A DNA stretch of 64,000 nt. Origin: CAKSHP01 sp045636325. GTDB lineage: Bacteria > Bacillota > Clostridia > UBA1381 > UMGS1253. Below the pieces are notes generated by a model. That model made no database searches. It saw only the letters and a list, made by a program, of their open reading frames with translations, and was not told the DNA's origin. Positions 9,162 to 17,647 of this stretch are shown here, piece by piece. The stretch's first letter is position 1. Each line of letters begins with the position of its first letter. The translations under genes were made by a program, and so were the position numbers. Where the stretch lies: positions 62,001-126,000 of the forward strand of contig JAZTXH010000009.1 in NCBI GenBank assembly GCA_045636325.1, written 5' to 3'.

Positions 9162-10040
9162 TTATCCCTGCCTTTCAGGTTCAGAAGTTTCATACACTTC
9201 GTTTTCATCCCATATGCCTTCAAGCCTTTTAAAAGCACTTAGCACTTCATCTTCATTATTCATACAAACCGCCGCCAAAAGTGCATTTATAACACTCATT
9301 GGTGCAACAAGACTGTCAACCACGGAAATCATATCACTTTTTGCCACAAGGCTGAAATCCGCCGCTTGCGCTGCCGGTGCAGTTTTTGAATCGGTAATAC
9401 ATACAACGGTTGCGTTTCTGCTTTTTGCATAGTTTACCGCCTTTAAGGTACGTTTTGAATATCTCGGAAAGCTCATTCCGATTAAAACATCGCCCTCACC
9501 TATTCTGAAAATCTGCTCAAAAAGCTCACTTGCCGTTGAAGACTGAACAAGCCTCACATTACTTCTTATAAAATTTAAATGAAAACTAAAAAACGCTGCC
9601 AGCGTCGCTGAGCTTCTTACCCCTACAATATAAACATTTTTTGCCACTGTAATTGCATCTGTAATGGCTTTAAATTCGTCTTTATCAATATCCTGCAAAG
9701 TAGCTTTGATGTTTTCCATATCAGACTCAAGCACTGCATTTACAATATCATCTTTTTCATACATACCTGCTGTTACTTCAATACGCTGAGCAGAGGTAAG
9801 CTTTGTTCTTGCAAGAGCCTTGATTTCCTTTTGCATTGCAGGATATCCGTCAAACCCAAGCTCGCTTGCAAATCTTACAACCGTAGACTCACTTACCCCT
9901 ACGATGTTTCCAAGCTTTGCGGCAGTTATATATGCCGCTTTATCATAATTTTCTTTAATAAAGTTTGCAATTTTTTTCTTTCCCTTGCTAAAGCTTTTAT
10001 AATCAGTTTCAATTTTTTCAAGCAAGCTCACGTTTTTCAA
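9162..10040 (-). CDS. MurR/RpiR-family transcriptional regulator
   Basis: The 292-residue protein has an N-terminal helix-turn-helix of the HTH_6 type (LGNIVGVSESTVVRFASELGF) and a C-terminal SIS sugar-phosphate-binding domain (VYIVGVRSSATLAAFF, GMSFPRYSKRTLKAV). I chose the TTG at 10040: AGAAGG lies eight bases before it, and the protein then begins MKNVSLLEKIETDYK as expected. A longer frame to 10145 would run over the promoter at 10081-10109. No sugar genes adjoin, so its effector is unknown. Confidence 0.88.
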   Translation of the reverse strand: MKNVSLLEKIETDYKSFSKGKKKIANFIKENYDKAAYITAAKLGNIVGVSESTVVRFASELGFDGYPAMQKEIKALARTKLTSAQRIEVTAGMYEKDDIVNAVLESDMENIKATLQDIDKDEFKAITDAITVAKNVYIVGVRSSATLAAFFSFHLNFIRSNVRLVQSSTASELFEQIFRIGEGDVLIGMSFPRYSKRTLKAVNYAKSRNATVVCITDSKTAPAAQAADFSLVAKSDMISVVDSLVAPMSVINALLAAVCMNNEDEVLSAFKRLEGIWDENEVYETSEPERQG

Positions 10041-10080
10041 ACGAATCACCCTTCTAACCCAAACTAAGTCATATAACAAT

Positions 10081-10109
10081 ATAATAATACAAAACTTAAA
10101 ATTTTGCAA
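10081..10109 (-). promoter_or_regulatory. Sigma-A-like promoter for the rpiR-led operon
   Basis: TTGCAA, a 17-base spacer and TATTAT on the minus strand, 41 bases before the TTG start of the RpiR-type regulator. Confidence 0.6.
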
Positions 10110-10142
10110 GCATTTATTTTTAAACTTAGCTTTAATTATTAT

Positions 10143-10171
10143 CACCTAAACCTGCATACTTTCATATTATA
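10143..10171 (+). promoter_or_regulatory. Candidate sigma-K promoter for dpaAB
   Basis: CACC at 10143-10146 followed by 16 bases and CATATTATA at 10163-10171 fits the known sigma-K pattern (mACm, then CATAnnnTA). It lies 50 bases before dpaA, and spoVF in Bacillus is a mother-cell sigma-K operon. The motif is seen; the use is inferred. Confidence 0.5.
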
Positions 10172-10221
10172 TAATACAAAAAGTAAAAATCAGTATTTTT
10201 AAAGAAAGGAATGGCATTTAA

Positions 10222-11079
10222 TTGGACAGAAAAAGAATTTTAGTTATTGGCGGCGATTTAAGACTTGTATACCTTGCTGATGCCTTTTTAAAAAACGGAT
10301 TTGAAACTTCCGTGTACGGAATTGAATATAACACATCCATTCTTGGAATCACTCCTGAAGAAAGCCTTGAAAATGCCATGAGCAGAGCAGATGTTATAAT
10401 TCTTCCACTGCCAGTAAGCCGTGACAGACGAAACATAAATGCCGGATATTTTAAGGCAGATATTCCTTTAAATCTGTTTTTAGAAAACCTAAAACCACAT
10501 CACATAGTTTTCGGCGGAATGATAACAGACGATTTAAAGACAACCATTGAAAGCAAATCCGCAAAATGCTTTGACTATTTTAAAGATGAACAGCTTACCT
10601 TAAAAAATGCACAGCTGACTGCAGAGGGTGCAATAAGCACCGCAATTGAAAACACACACTTTTCCCTGTTTGAAAGCAAGGTTGTAATTCTAGGCTTCGG
10701 CAGGATTGCGAAATTTTTAGCCAAGTACCTTGCAGGATTCGAGTGTCGGGTAAGTATATGTGCAAGAAATAAAATTGCCCTTTCTGAAGCTCAGCTTTCA
10801 GGCTATGATGTGTGTGAGCTAAAGAATATGCATCCCGTTTTAAACCGAGCAGATATTATATTTAACACTGTCCCTGCCCTTGTACTTTCAAAACAGGAGC
10901 TTGAATGCATAAGAAAACCCACGCTTGTAATTGACCTTGCATCAAAGCCCGGCGGTGTGGATTTAAGTGCCGCCGCAAGCCTTGGCATAAATCATATTCA
11001 GGCACTTTCTCTGCCGGGTAAAACCGCTCCTGCGAGTGCAGGCAGAGCCATTTACAAAACAGTGACGGAAAATCTTTAA
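10222..11079 (+). CDS. dpaA: Dipicolinate synthase subunit A
   Basis: With DpaB this enzyme makes dipicolinic acid, the spore-core calcium chelator, from a lysine-pathway intermediate in the mother cell. The 285-residue protein has an N-terminal segment (ILVIGGDLRLVYLADAF) and a second Rossmann domain with VVILGFGRIAKFLAKYL, then PTLVIDLASKPGGVD, all typical of SpoVFA. The start is TTG at 10222; AAAGAAAGGA ends 11 bases before it. An ATG at 10211 is out of frame. Its presence indicates a spore former. Confidence 0.93.
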   Translation: MDRKRILVIGGDLRLVYLADAFLKNGFETSVYGIEYNTSILGITPEESLENAMSRADVIILPLPVSRDRRNINAGYFKADIPLNLFLENLKPHHIVFGGMITDDLKTTIESKSAKCFDYFKDEQLTLKNAQLTAEGAISTAIENTHFSLFESKVVILGFGRIAKFLAKYLAGFECRVSICARNKIALSEAQLSGYDVCELKNMHPVLNRADIIFNTVPALVLSKQELECIRKPTLVIDLASKPGGVDLSAAASLGINHIQALSLPGKTAPASAGRAIYKTVTENL

Positions 11080-11119
11080 TTTAAATCTAAGCCGTTAAAT
11101 CGGCAGCAAGGAGAGTATT

Positions 11120-11698
11120 ATGGAGCTTTACGGCAAAACAGTAGGCTTTGCCCTTACAGGTTCATTTTGCAGCTTTTCTTCTGCTTTTAATGCCCTTGAA
11201 GGCTTAAAACAGCAGGGCGCAAAAATAATACCCGTAATGAGCGATATCGCCTATACCACCGATACACGCTTTGGCACTGCCGCCGAGCACATAAAAAAAG
11301 CAGAAGAAATTTGTGAAAACAAAATTATACACACTATTTCAGGTGCCGAACCCATTGGCCCGAAAAAGCTTTTGGATTTACTTATAATATGCCCCTGCAC
11401 GGGAAACACCATGGCAAAGCTTGCAAATGCAATAACCGACACACCGGTTACTATGGCAGCAAAAGCACATTTGAGAAACGAACGACCGGTTTTAATCTGC
11501 CCTGCAACAAACGATGCTTTGGGCGCAAGCGGAAAAAACATTCTCTCACTTATGGCAATGAAAAATATATTTTTCGCCCCATTTGGCGAAGATGACCCGT
11601 ATAAAAAGCCAAAGTCTTTGGTGTGCCTTTGGGATTATGTTATACCGGCGGCAAAAAGCGCTCTTGATTATGTGCAGTATCAGCCGGTGATAAAGTAA
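11120..11698 (+). CDS. dpaB: Dipicolinate synthase subunit B
   Basis: A 192-residue flavoprotein-like subunit (SpoVFB) that works with DpaA in dipicolinate synthesis. It shows GFALTGSFCSFSSAF near the N-terminus, then LLIICPCTGNTMAKLANAI and VLICPATNDALGASG, typical of the flavin-dependent decarboxylase-like fold of this subunit. It follows dpaA by 40 bases with a GGAG site and is closed by a terminator at 11778-11816. Confidence 0.93.
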   Translation: MELYGKTVGFALTGSFCSFSSAFNALEGLKQQGAKIIPVMSDIAYTTDTRFGTAAEHIKKAEEICENKIIHTISGAEPIGPKKLLDLLIICPCTGNTMAKLANAITDTPVTMAAKAHLRNERPVLICPATNDALGASGKNILSLMAMKNIFFAPFGEDDPYKKPKSLVCLWDYVIPAAKSALDYVQYQPVIK

Positions 11699-11777
11699 AA
11701 AGACTTGTCCAAAATGTGCAGAGCGCGCAAAAAATTCAGGCAAAAGTATTTATGAATTTTAATATCTGTTATACAAT

Positions 11778-11816
11778 AAAAAACCAACGGTTTTCAAAAA
11801 AAATCGCTGGTTTTTT
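11778..11816. terminator. Terminator between dpaB and queH (convergent)
   Basis: AAAAAACCAACG pairs with CGCTGGTTTTTT with one mismatch and has A and T runs on its two sides, so it can serve both directions. The rest of 11699-11929 holds no gene. Confidence 0.75.
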
Positions 11817-11929
11817 AATATATCTTACGCTATACACAAAGCCTCACCGCTCGATGTACCCATGTACACCTTCGGGTTCGTTTTATGTATTCTGCACTAT
11901 TTTGGCTCAAGCCTTTTCAAACATTTACT

Positions 11930-12544
11930 TTATTCATTATTTTTTGAAAATACGCATCCGCAATAATCCTGACGATAAAGGCCGTATTCTTTTGAAAGCT
12001 CGATTGAGCGTTTATACCCGTTTTTCTTTTTAAAATCGGAATAAAGATATTTTATGTTATATTTATTAGAAAGTTCTTTTCCGATTTGGTTTAGCTTTTC
12101 TGCATTTTTTAAGGGGCTTATGGAAAGTGTTGTGCAAAAATAATCAAATCCCTTTTGTTTTGCATACCGCGCCGATTCTTCAAGGCGAAGCCTGTAGCAT
12201 ATAAAACATCTCTCTCCCCCTTCGGGGCAGTTTTCATATCCTTTAACAGCTGAGTAAAACTCACTTTCGTCAAACTCGGATACCACAACCTTTATGCCGC
12301 CCATTTTTTTGGCTAAGCTTTTTTGTTCTTCTGCACGCTTAAAAAATTCCTCTTTAGGATATATATTAGGGTTATAATAAAGCAGGGTTATATCAAAAAT
12401 TTCTTTTAAATATTCTAATACATAAGACGAACATGGCGCACAACAGCTATGAACAAGAAGGCGTTTTCTTAAACCTGCCATCTCTTTTGTTATTTTTTCA
12501 ATCTCTGCTTCAAGCTGTTTTTGATAATTAACTTTATTTATCAC
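11930..12544 (-). CDS. queH: Epoxyqueuosine reductase QueH
   Basis: QueH (former DUF208) reduces epoxyqueuosine to queuosine in tRNA, replacing QueG in many anaerobes. The sequence has the N-terminal LLVHSCCAPCSSYVLEYL motif, YYNPNIYPKEEFFKR, a CFICYRLRLEE motif and a C-terminal DYCGC pair, giving the cysteine set for its iron-sulfur and metal site. I chose GTG at 12544, which has AGGTGA just upstream and gives the family-like start MINKVNYQKQLE; a TTG at 12583 overlapping glpP is the alternative. Confidence 0.9.
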   Translation of the reverse strand: MINKVNYQKQLEAEIEKITKEMAGLRKRLLVHSCCAPCSSYVLEYLKEIFDITLLYYNPNIYPKEEFFKRAEEQKSLAKKMGGIKVVVSEFDESEFYSAVKGYENCPEGGERCFICYRLRLEESARYAKQKGFDYFCTTLSISPLKNAEKLNQIGKELSNKYNIKYLYSDFKKKNGYKRSIELSKEYGLYRQDYCGCVFSKNNE

Positions 12545-12570
12545 ACGCTCACCTGTTTTGTAATTGTAAT

Positions 12571-13119
12571 TTATATTTCCCAAAGTTCTGCCTTACCGGT
12601 TGAAACTGCCGCTGCACCGCATTTAAGAGCGGCTTTAACTTCCGCCTCAGTTTCCACAAGACCGCCCGCAATCACCGGCACATTAAGGCTTTGACTTAAG
12701 CTTTCAATAACCTTGTTTGCAATACCCGGCATAACCTCTATCATATCAGGTTTTGCCGATTTAACCGATTCTACGGTGGTCAAAACAGAATGTGAATCAA
12801 CAATAAAGAATCGCTGCACCGTAAAAATTTCAAACTTTCGGGCAAGTTTTATAATATTTTGCCTTGTGGATATAATACCGTCTATTCCAATGCTTTTTAA
12901 AAAGCGTATTCCGCTTTCGTCTTTACCGATACCATCGGCAAAATCCATATGAACAAAAAGTTTTTTATCCTTTTCATGAGCAAGACGAATCCGTTTTGTG
13001 ACTTTTAAAAGGTCTGTATTTAAATCAAATATAATTTCTGCTTTTTTGCAGAGTGCAAGACGGAATTCTTCATCTGACCGCACTGCAGCAATAACTACGC
13101 CTGAATTTGACAAATCCAT
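12571..13119 (-). CDS. glpP: Glycerol-3-phosphate-responsive antiterminator GlpP
   Basis: GlpP binds leader RNA of glp genes when glycerol-3-phosphate is present and lets transcription pass a terminator. The 182-residue TIM-barrel-like protein shows LFVHMDFADGIGKDESGIRFL, DGIISTRQNIIKLARK, RFFIVDSHSV, DMIEVMPGI and VIAGGLVETEAEV, the conserved GlpP blocks. It is downstream of the GlpA/GlpB-like genes, and the operon's leader at 16654-16704 contains a strong terminator that is its obvious target. A strong AGGAGG site precedes the ATG. Confidence 0.93.
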   Translation of the reverse strand: MDLSNSGVVIAAVRSDEEFRLALCKKAEIIFDLNTDLLKVTKRIRLAHEKDKKLFVHMDFADGIGKDESGIRFLKSIGIDGIISTRQNIIKLARKFEIFTVQRFFIVDSHSVLTTVESVKSAKPDMIEVMPGIANKVIESLSQSLNVPVIAGGLVETEAEVKAALKCGAAAVSTGKAELWEI

Positions 13120-13137
13120 ACAAACCCCCTCCTATAC

Positions 13138-13543
13138 TTACTCTAAAATATTTGATGTGATATAATCAACACCCCACGAAACAAGCTTTTTTTGCTTCTT
13201 CCTTATCATCCACTGTCCAGCAGTTTACCTCAATATTATTTTTATGCAGTTGTTTTATATTCTCCTCCGTTATTGCCTTATAATAAATATCAATATCACA
13301 ATTGTTTTCTGTAAGTCTTTTTAAAATTTCTTCGTTATATTCGCTTACAAGACACTGTATTTTTGCATCTGACTTTGTGTCACACACTCTTTCGATGGTT
13401 TCATCGTGAATAATAACAAATTTTTTATAAGGAGTGAGATGAATGTCACATTCAACACCAAAATAGCTTCTGTTACCCGCAGCTACAAATGCCACCGCAG
13501 TGTTTTCAGTTTCAAGGCCTGAAAACCCGCGGTGTACCGCCAT
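13138..13543 (-). pseudogene. Glycerophosphodiester phosphodiesterase, broken by internal deletion and frameshift
   Basis: The N-terminal part (MAVHRGFSGLETENTAVAF, ECDIHLTP, VIIHDETIERV) is a normal GDPD start with its catalytic HR, E-D and HD residues. It then jumps within a few residues to C-terminal sequence (LVSEYNEEILKR, IDIYYKA, VNCWTVDD), losing the central barrel: about 130 residues remain where about 240 are usual. Near the end a run of seven A (minus strand, about 13184-13190) shifts the frame; removing one A restores KKLVSWGVDYITSNILE and a stop at 13138. The unshifted frame ends at 13166. The gene sits in the glp operon, where such an enzyme would supply glycerol-3-phosphate. Confidence 0.85.
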
Positions 13544-13584
13544 TTTCACATTTCCTTGTTAATTTTTACACTATCCATATTTAA

Positions 13585-13929
13585 TTACTCTTTTGCCTGC
13601 GTTGCAACTATATTTGCACCAAATACATCTTTTATTATAACATCTCCAACGGAAACTGGCAAGGGAGTAATTGTATTATTTATAATTTTCATACACTCAA
13701 ACATTTTATCCTTGGGAATTGTGCGGTCTGTTTTAACTGATAACAGTGAACCGTCTTGGCATTTTACTGTACTTGTTATGGTGCGCATTGGATTTGTGCA
13801 TTCCTCACGGGCATATTTTTCGCCTCTTGGACAGGTGTTACCCACAACCTTTATCACTTCTCCGCCCTCAAGCTCAATTTCCATACTGCAACCCATAGGG
13901 CATACTATACATGTAAGCTGTCTTTTCAT
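13585..13929 (-). CDS. DUF1667 protein, iron-sulfur partner of GlpA/GlpB-like oxidoreductases
   Basis: A 114-residue protein beginning MKRQLTCIVCPMGCSME. The CxxCxxxC pattern plus a later Cys in NTCPRGEKYA forms a likely [4Fe-4S] site, as in DUF1667. This family almost always travels with the two flavoproteins found just upstream here, and the three probably form an anaerobic glycerol-3-phosphate dehydrogenase complex. It begins 18 bases after the GlpB-like gene with a good GGAGG site. Confidence 0.85.
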   Translation of the reverse strand: MKRQLTCIVCPMGCSMEIELEGGEVIKVVGNTCPRGEKYAREECTNPMRTITSTVKCQDGSLLSVKTDRTIPKDKMFECMKIINNTITPLPVSVGDVIIKDVFGANIVATQAKE

Positions 13930-13947
13930 TTTTAAACCCCTCCTTAC

Positions 13948-15189
13948 TTATAAAAGTTCAAGCGAAAACGTAAGCTCGCTTGCATTTTCAAGGCTTTCCT
14001 TTTTAAGCTCTACTGCTTCCATTTCACCCGGTGCAAGGGCAATCTTCTTCTTTGAGTATATAACCTCACCGGTATCCGTTAAAACATTTATTTTCGCATT
14101 TTTATAAACATCAGAAACTCTGAAATACACCTTAACATCCTTAAGCTTTGTGATTTTCTGAGGAACTGTGTAACGGATTTTTCCGTCTGTTTTAACGTTT
14201 ATTTCACATTTTTCATCTTCTGATTTATTTAATATGTATTCTGCCGCCGCGCATCCTGCAATTTCAGCCTCGCCTGATACAAAGTCTACAAGGTCGTGCA
14301 CGTGAAGCACATTACCACAGGCAAAAACACCTTCTACATTTGTCTGTCTGTCCTGGTCAACTATGCCGCCTGATGTTACGGCTGAAATTTCAACGCCCGC
14401 TTTTTTAGAAAGCTCATTTTCAGGAATAAGACCTACTGATAACAAAAGTGTATCACACGCAATAAATTCTCTTGTGCCCTCAATGGGACGGCGCTTTTCG
14501 TCAACCTGTGCGATTGTAACCCCCTCAAGCCTTTCCTTACCGTGAATTTCAACTACTGTATGACTTAGCTTTAAAGGAATATTAAAGTCATTTAAGCACT
14601 GCTCAATATTTCTCTTAAGACCGCCTGAATAAGGCATGAGTTCACACACTGCATGAACCTTTGCACCCTCCAGGGTCATTCTTCTTGCCATTATAAGGCC
14701 AATATCGCCTGAGCCTAAAATAACAACATTCCTGCCCGGAAGATAACCTTTCATGTTAACGTATTTCTGCGCAGTACCGGCAGAAAAAATTCCGGCAGGG
14801 CGTGTACCTGAAATATTAAGGGCACCCTTTGCTCTTTCGCGGCAACCCATTGCAAGAATAATTGCCTTTGCCTTAATCTGAAATATACCATCCTCTGTAT
14901 TTGTTGCTGTTACAACCTTGTCTTCTGTTATATCTAAAACCATTGTATTAAGCTTATAAGCAATCCCAAGCTCTTTAACCCTTTTTTCATAGCGGTAAGC
15001 ATACTCAGGGCCGCAAAGCTCTTCTGAAAACTTGTGAAGTCCAAATCCATTATGGATACACTGCCTTAAAATACCGCCTAATGCATCGTCCCTTTCAAGG
15101 ATTAAAATATCTTTAATTCCGCTTTCATACGCCGCAATTGCCGCACTCATGCCCGCAGGGCCACCGCCTATTATAACTAAATCTGTCAT
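13948..15189 (-). CDS. GlpB-like NAD(P)/FAD-dependent oxidoreductase
   Basis: A 413-residue pyridine-nucleotide-disulfide-type flavoprotein with N-terminal IIGGGPAGMSAAIAA, AIILAMGCRERAKGAL, a second nucleotide site NVVILGSGDIGLIMARR, and GVFACGNVLHVHDLVDFVSG at the FAD end. The last 90 residues form a small extra domain. Together with the GlpA-like protein and the DUF1667 protein it probably passes electrons from glycerol-3-phosphate to NAD(P) or another carrier. It starts 1 base after the GlpA-like stop, so translation is likely coupled. Confidence 0.87.
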   Translation of the reverse strand: MTDLVIIGGGPAGMSAAIAAYESGIKDILILERDDALGGILRQCIHNGFGLHKFSEELCGPEYAYRYEKRVKELGIAYKLNTMVLDITEDKVVTATNTEDGIFQIKAKAIILAMGCRERAKGALNISGTRPAGIFSAGTAQKYVNMKGYLPGRNVVILGSGDIGLIMARRMTLEGAKVHAVCELMPYSGGLKRNIEQCLNDFNIPLKLSHTVVEIHGKERLEGVTIAQVDEKRRPIEGTREFIACDTLLLSVGLIPENELSKKAGVEISAVTSGGIVDQDRQTNVEGVFACGNVLHVHDLVDFVSGEAEIAGCAAAEYILNKSEDEKCEINVKTDGKIRYTVPQKITKLKDVKVYFRVSDVYKNAKINVLTDTGEVIYSKKKIALAPGEMEAVELKKESLENASELTFSLELL

Positions 15190-15190
15190 C

Positions 15191-16621
15191 TTAATCCTCC
15201 TTTGTTTTTCCTAAATTGATTTTTGAGTTTCCGCCGAATTTTGTTACATCGCCAAATTCAATATTAATTTCGCGGCTTAAAAGCTCTGCTATATAAGGAC
15301 CGCAAAATCCACCCTGACATCTGCCCATCTGTGCACGGGTACGTCTTTTAACGCCGTCTAAATCGCGGGCCTTGGGGTTATTTCTTATAGCGTCTAAAAT
15401 CTCGCCCTCGGTAACGGTTTCGCATCTGCAAACGATTTTGCCGTAAGCAGGATTCTTTCTTATCATTTCGTTCTTTTCTTCAATTGAAGCATCTTTAAAA
15501 TAATGCATAGCGCGCCTTTTTGGATTAAAGCCTTTGTTTTCTTCAAGCTTAAGACCGATTTTTTCTAAAATTTCAATTACATACACTGCAATCGCAGGTG
15601 CACTTGAAAGGCCGGGAGATTCAATAGCGCCGACATTTACAAAGCTGTCTCCAAAAGCATTTATTACAAAGTCCCCCTTATCACCAACGGCACGAAGACC
15701 GCAGAAGGATGTGATTGACTTATTAAGAGGAAGTGTTTTAACACTTCTTTTTGCTTCATCTATAATCTTTTTAAAGCCTTTATCTGTTACAGATGTATCT
15801 TCTTTATCTTCAATATCTTCTGCTGTGGGACCTAAGATGATATTGCAGTCAACAGTAGGTGAAACCAAAATGCCCTTACCCATTTTGCTTGGTGTCTGGA
15901 AAATGGTGTGCTTTGCAAGGTATTCACATTCGTTATCTAAAAGTATGTATTCACCGCGTCTTGGTGTGATTTTAAATGAATTATCGCCAACCATGCCTGC
16001 AATTTTATCTGAATAAAGGCCTGCCGCATTTACAATATAGCGACTTTCAATACATTTATCACCTGATAAAATTTTATATCCTTTATCGGTTTTGTTTATG
16101 TTTTCGACCTCAAAATCCAAAACAAGCTCCGCTCCGTTATCCATAGCATTACCAACTGCGGCAATTGCAAGCTCATAAGGGCATACTATAGCACTTGTGG
16201 GCGCATAAAGAGCACAGGTAACATTATCTGAAATTTCAGACTCAATTTTTCTTATCTGCTCAGTTTTTAAAATTTCAAGGCCGGCAACTCCGTTTGCCTT
16301 ACCTCTTTTTAAAAGCATTTGAAGGTGCTCTTCATCTTCAGAATTAAAGCCAACAACTAAGGCGCCGTTCTTTTTATATTTTACGCCAAGCTCGCATGTT
16401 ACTTTTTCCATCATTTCAGAGCCTTTAACATTCATTTTTGCTTTAAGGCTGCCTTCTTTTGCATCAAAGCCTGCGTGAACAATGGCAGAATTTGCCTTTG
16501 TTGTGCCCATTGCAACGTCGCCGGCTTTTTCAATGATTACAACCTTTAAGTTATAACGCATAAGCTCTCTTGCAATCATACCGCCGATTACGCCTGCACC
16601 GATTACCGCTACATCATACAT
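15191..16621 (-). CDS. GlpA-like glycerol-3-phosphate dehydrogenase with [2Fe-2S] C-terminal domain
   Basis: The 476-residue protein starts with AVIGAGVIGGMIARELMRY (FAD site), continues with a DAO fold (TTKANSAIVHAGFDA, RYIVNAAGLYSDKIA) and ends with a BFD-like [2Fe-2S] domain whose cysteines are in IVCRCETVTEGEI and GRCQGGFCGPYI. This is the anaerobic G3P dehydrogenase architecture, converting G3P to dihydroxyacetone phosphate. It is the first gene of the glp operon, after a perfect promoter (16725-16753) and a leader terminator (16654-16704), so it should be induced by G3P through GlpP. Substrate is inferred from context. Confidence 0.88.
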   Translation of the reverse strand: MYDVAVIGAGVIGGMIARELMRYNLKVVIIEKAGDVAMGTTKANSAIVHAGFDAKEGSLKAKMNVKGSEMMEKVTCELGVKYKKNGALVVGFNSEDEEHLQMLLKRGKANGVAGLEILKTEQIRKIESEISDNVTCALYAPTSAIVCPYELAIAAVGNAMDNGAELVLDFEVENINKTDKGYKILSGDKCIESRYIVNAAGLYSDKIAGMVGDNSFKITPRRGEYILLDNECEYLAKHTIFQTPSKMGKGILVSPTVDCNIILGPTAEDIEDKEDTSVTDKGFKKIIDEAKRSVKTLPLNKSITSFCGLRAVGDKGDFVINAFGDSFVNVGAIESPGLSSAPAIAVYVIEILEKIGLKLEENKGFNPKRRAMHYFKDASIEEKNEMIRKNPAYGKIVCRCETVTEGEILDAIRNNPKARDLDGVKRRTRAQMGRCQGGFCGPYIAELLSREINIEFGDVTKFGGNSKINLGKTKED

Positions 16622-16653
16622 AACTACAAAACCTCACTTATAAATTTTATTTT

Positions 16654-16704
16654 AAAAAAAGACGCACCAAAACAGAGCCATAAGACTCTGATTTGACACG
16701 TCTC
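16654..16704 (-). terminator. Leader terminator of the glp operon, likely GlpP antitermination target
   Basis: On the minus strand AGACG, CAAA and CAGAG pair with CTCTG, TTTG and CGTCT around a TCTTATGG loop, followed by seven T. It lies between the promoter and the GlpA-like start, so it would stop transcription unless antiterminated. A glpP gene in the same operon fits the Bacillus glpD model. Confidence 0.82.
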
Positions 16705-16724
16705 CAAATCTCTGTATCAAAAAC

Positions 16725-16753
16725 ATTATATTACTTTTTTTAATCTTTGTCAA
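16725..16753 (-). promoter_or_regulatory. Consensus sigma-A promoter of the glp operon
   Basis: TTGACA, 17 bases, TATAAT: a full-consensus promoter on the minus strand. Such strength makes sense when output is limited by the downstream attenuator. Confidence 0.85.
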
Positions 16754-16811
16754 CAACTTATTGAAAATTATTTCAAATATTTTTCTGTCAATTAAAGTTT
16801 TTATTTTTATC

Positions 16812-16842
16812 AAAAAAGCCGCTAATGCAAAAAAGCATAGCG
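16812..16842 (-). terminator. Terminator after madM
   Basis: CGCTATGC and GCATTAGCG pair around TTTTTT on the minus strand and are followed by GGCTTTTTTG. The core closely resembles that of the terminator after rnc (18170-18202). Confidence 0.75.
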
Positions 16843-16873
16843 ACTCTTATTATTTTATTTGTTTTATGTATTT

Positions 16874-17647
16874 TTACGGTAAAAATATTTTTACTAAGAA
16901 AAACAATACTGACGGGCAAAGCAGGCACCCAAGCCCCGTGTAGAATGTAGCTGTCATGGCCCCATACGGCACCAACTTGGGATCAGTTGCCGCAAGACCT
17001 GCACTTGTTCCGCTGGTAGTTCCCATAAGTCCACCGAAAATCATTGCCGAACCAGGAGTTGTAAGCCCTATTCTCTTCGCAACTAAAGGCGTAACAAGCA
17101 TTACTGCAATAGATTTAAACACACCTGCTGCAATCGAAATTGCAATAACAGCCGACTCAGCTCCAACCGCCGCACCAGTGACAGGCCCTACCACAAAAGT
17201 AACAGTTCCCGCTGCGATTGTCGTAACGCTCGCAGCATCATTGTAACCAAATGCAACTGCAATTAAAGCTCCTACAATAAATGTGACAATAACACCAATT
17301 AAAAGCGCAATCACACCAGCAATACCACATTTTTTAATTTCAGAAAACTTTGCCCCATAAGATGTTGCCACAATTGTGAAATCACGAAGTGTGGAGCTAC
17401 CCAAAATACCAATACCTGTAAAAACAGTAATATCTGCCAAACCCTTGGAGCCACCCGTTAATTTTCCACCAATATACGCAAGAATAAGACCTAAGAAAAT
17501 CGCAATTGCAGAGGCATGAATTCTCCTCTTTGCAATCTTGGCAGAAACAAAATTTGAAAACATAGCAATAATTCCAACAATCAAAAACGACATAACAAAT
17601 GCGTTATCAACAAAAATCTCTACAAAAATATTTAATATCTCTTTCAT
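16874..17647 (-). CDS. madM: Malonate transporter, MadM subunit
   Basis: A 257-residue integral membrane protein with about eight hydrophobic segments, matching MadM of the two-part MadLM malonate:sodium symporter. Recognisable segments are FTGIGILGSSTLRDFTIVAT, a central glycine/alanine-rich region, and GGLMGTTSGTSAGLAATDP near the C-terminus. It overlaps madL by four bases. No malonate decarboxylase genes are next to it in this window, so the transported acid could be malonate for use elsewhere in the cell or a related dicarboxylate. Confidence 0.85.
   Translation of the reverse strand: MKEILNIFVEIFVDNAFVMSFLIVGIIAMFSNFVSAKIAKRRIHASAIAIFLGLILAYIGGKLTGGSKGLADITVFTGIGILGSSTLRDFTIVATSYGAKFSEIKKCGIAGVIALLIGVIVTFIVGALIAVAFGYNDAASVTTIAAGTVTFVVGPVTGAAVGAESAVIAISIAAGVFKSIAVMLVTPLVAKRIGLTTPGSAMIFGGLMGTTSGTSAGLAATDPKLVPYGAMTATFYTGLGCLLCPSVLFFLVKIFLP

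Noticed and set aside
10211..10222. ATG at 10211 as the start of dpaA
   Set aside because: It is out of frame with the DpaA protein; the TTG at 10222 is in frame with a usable ribosome site.
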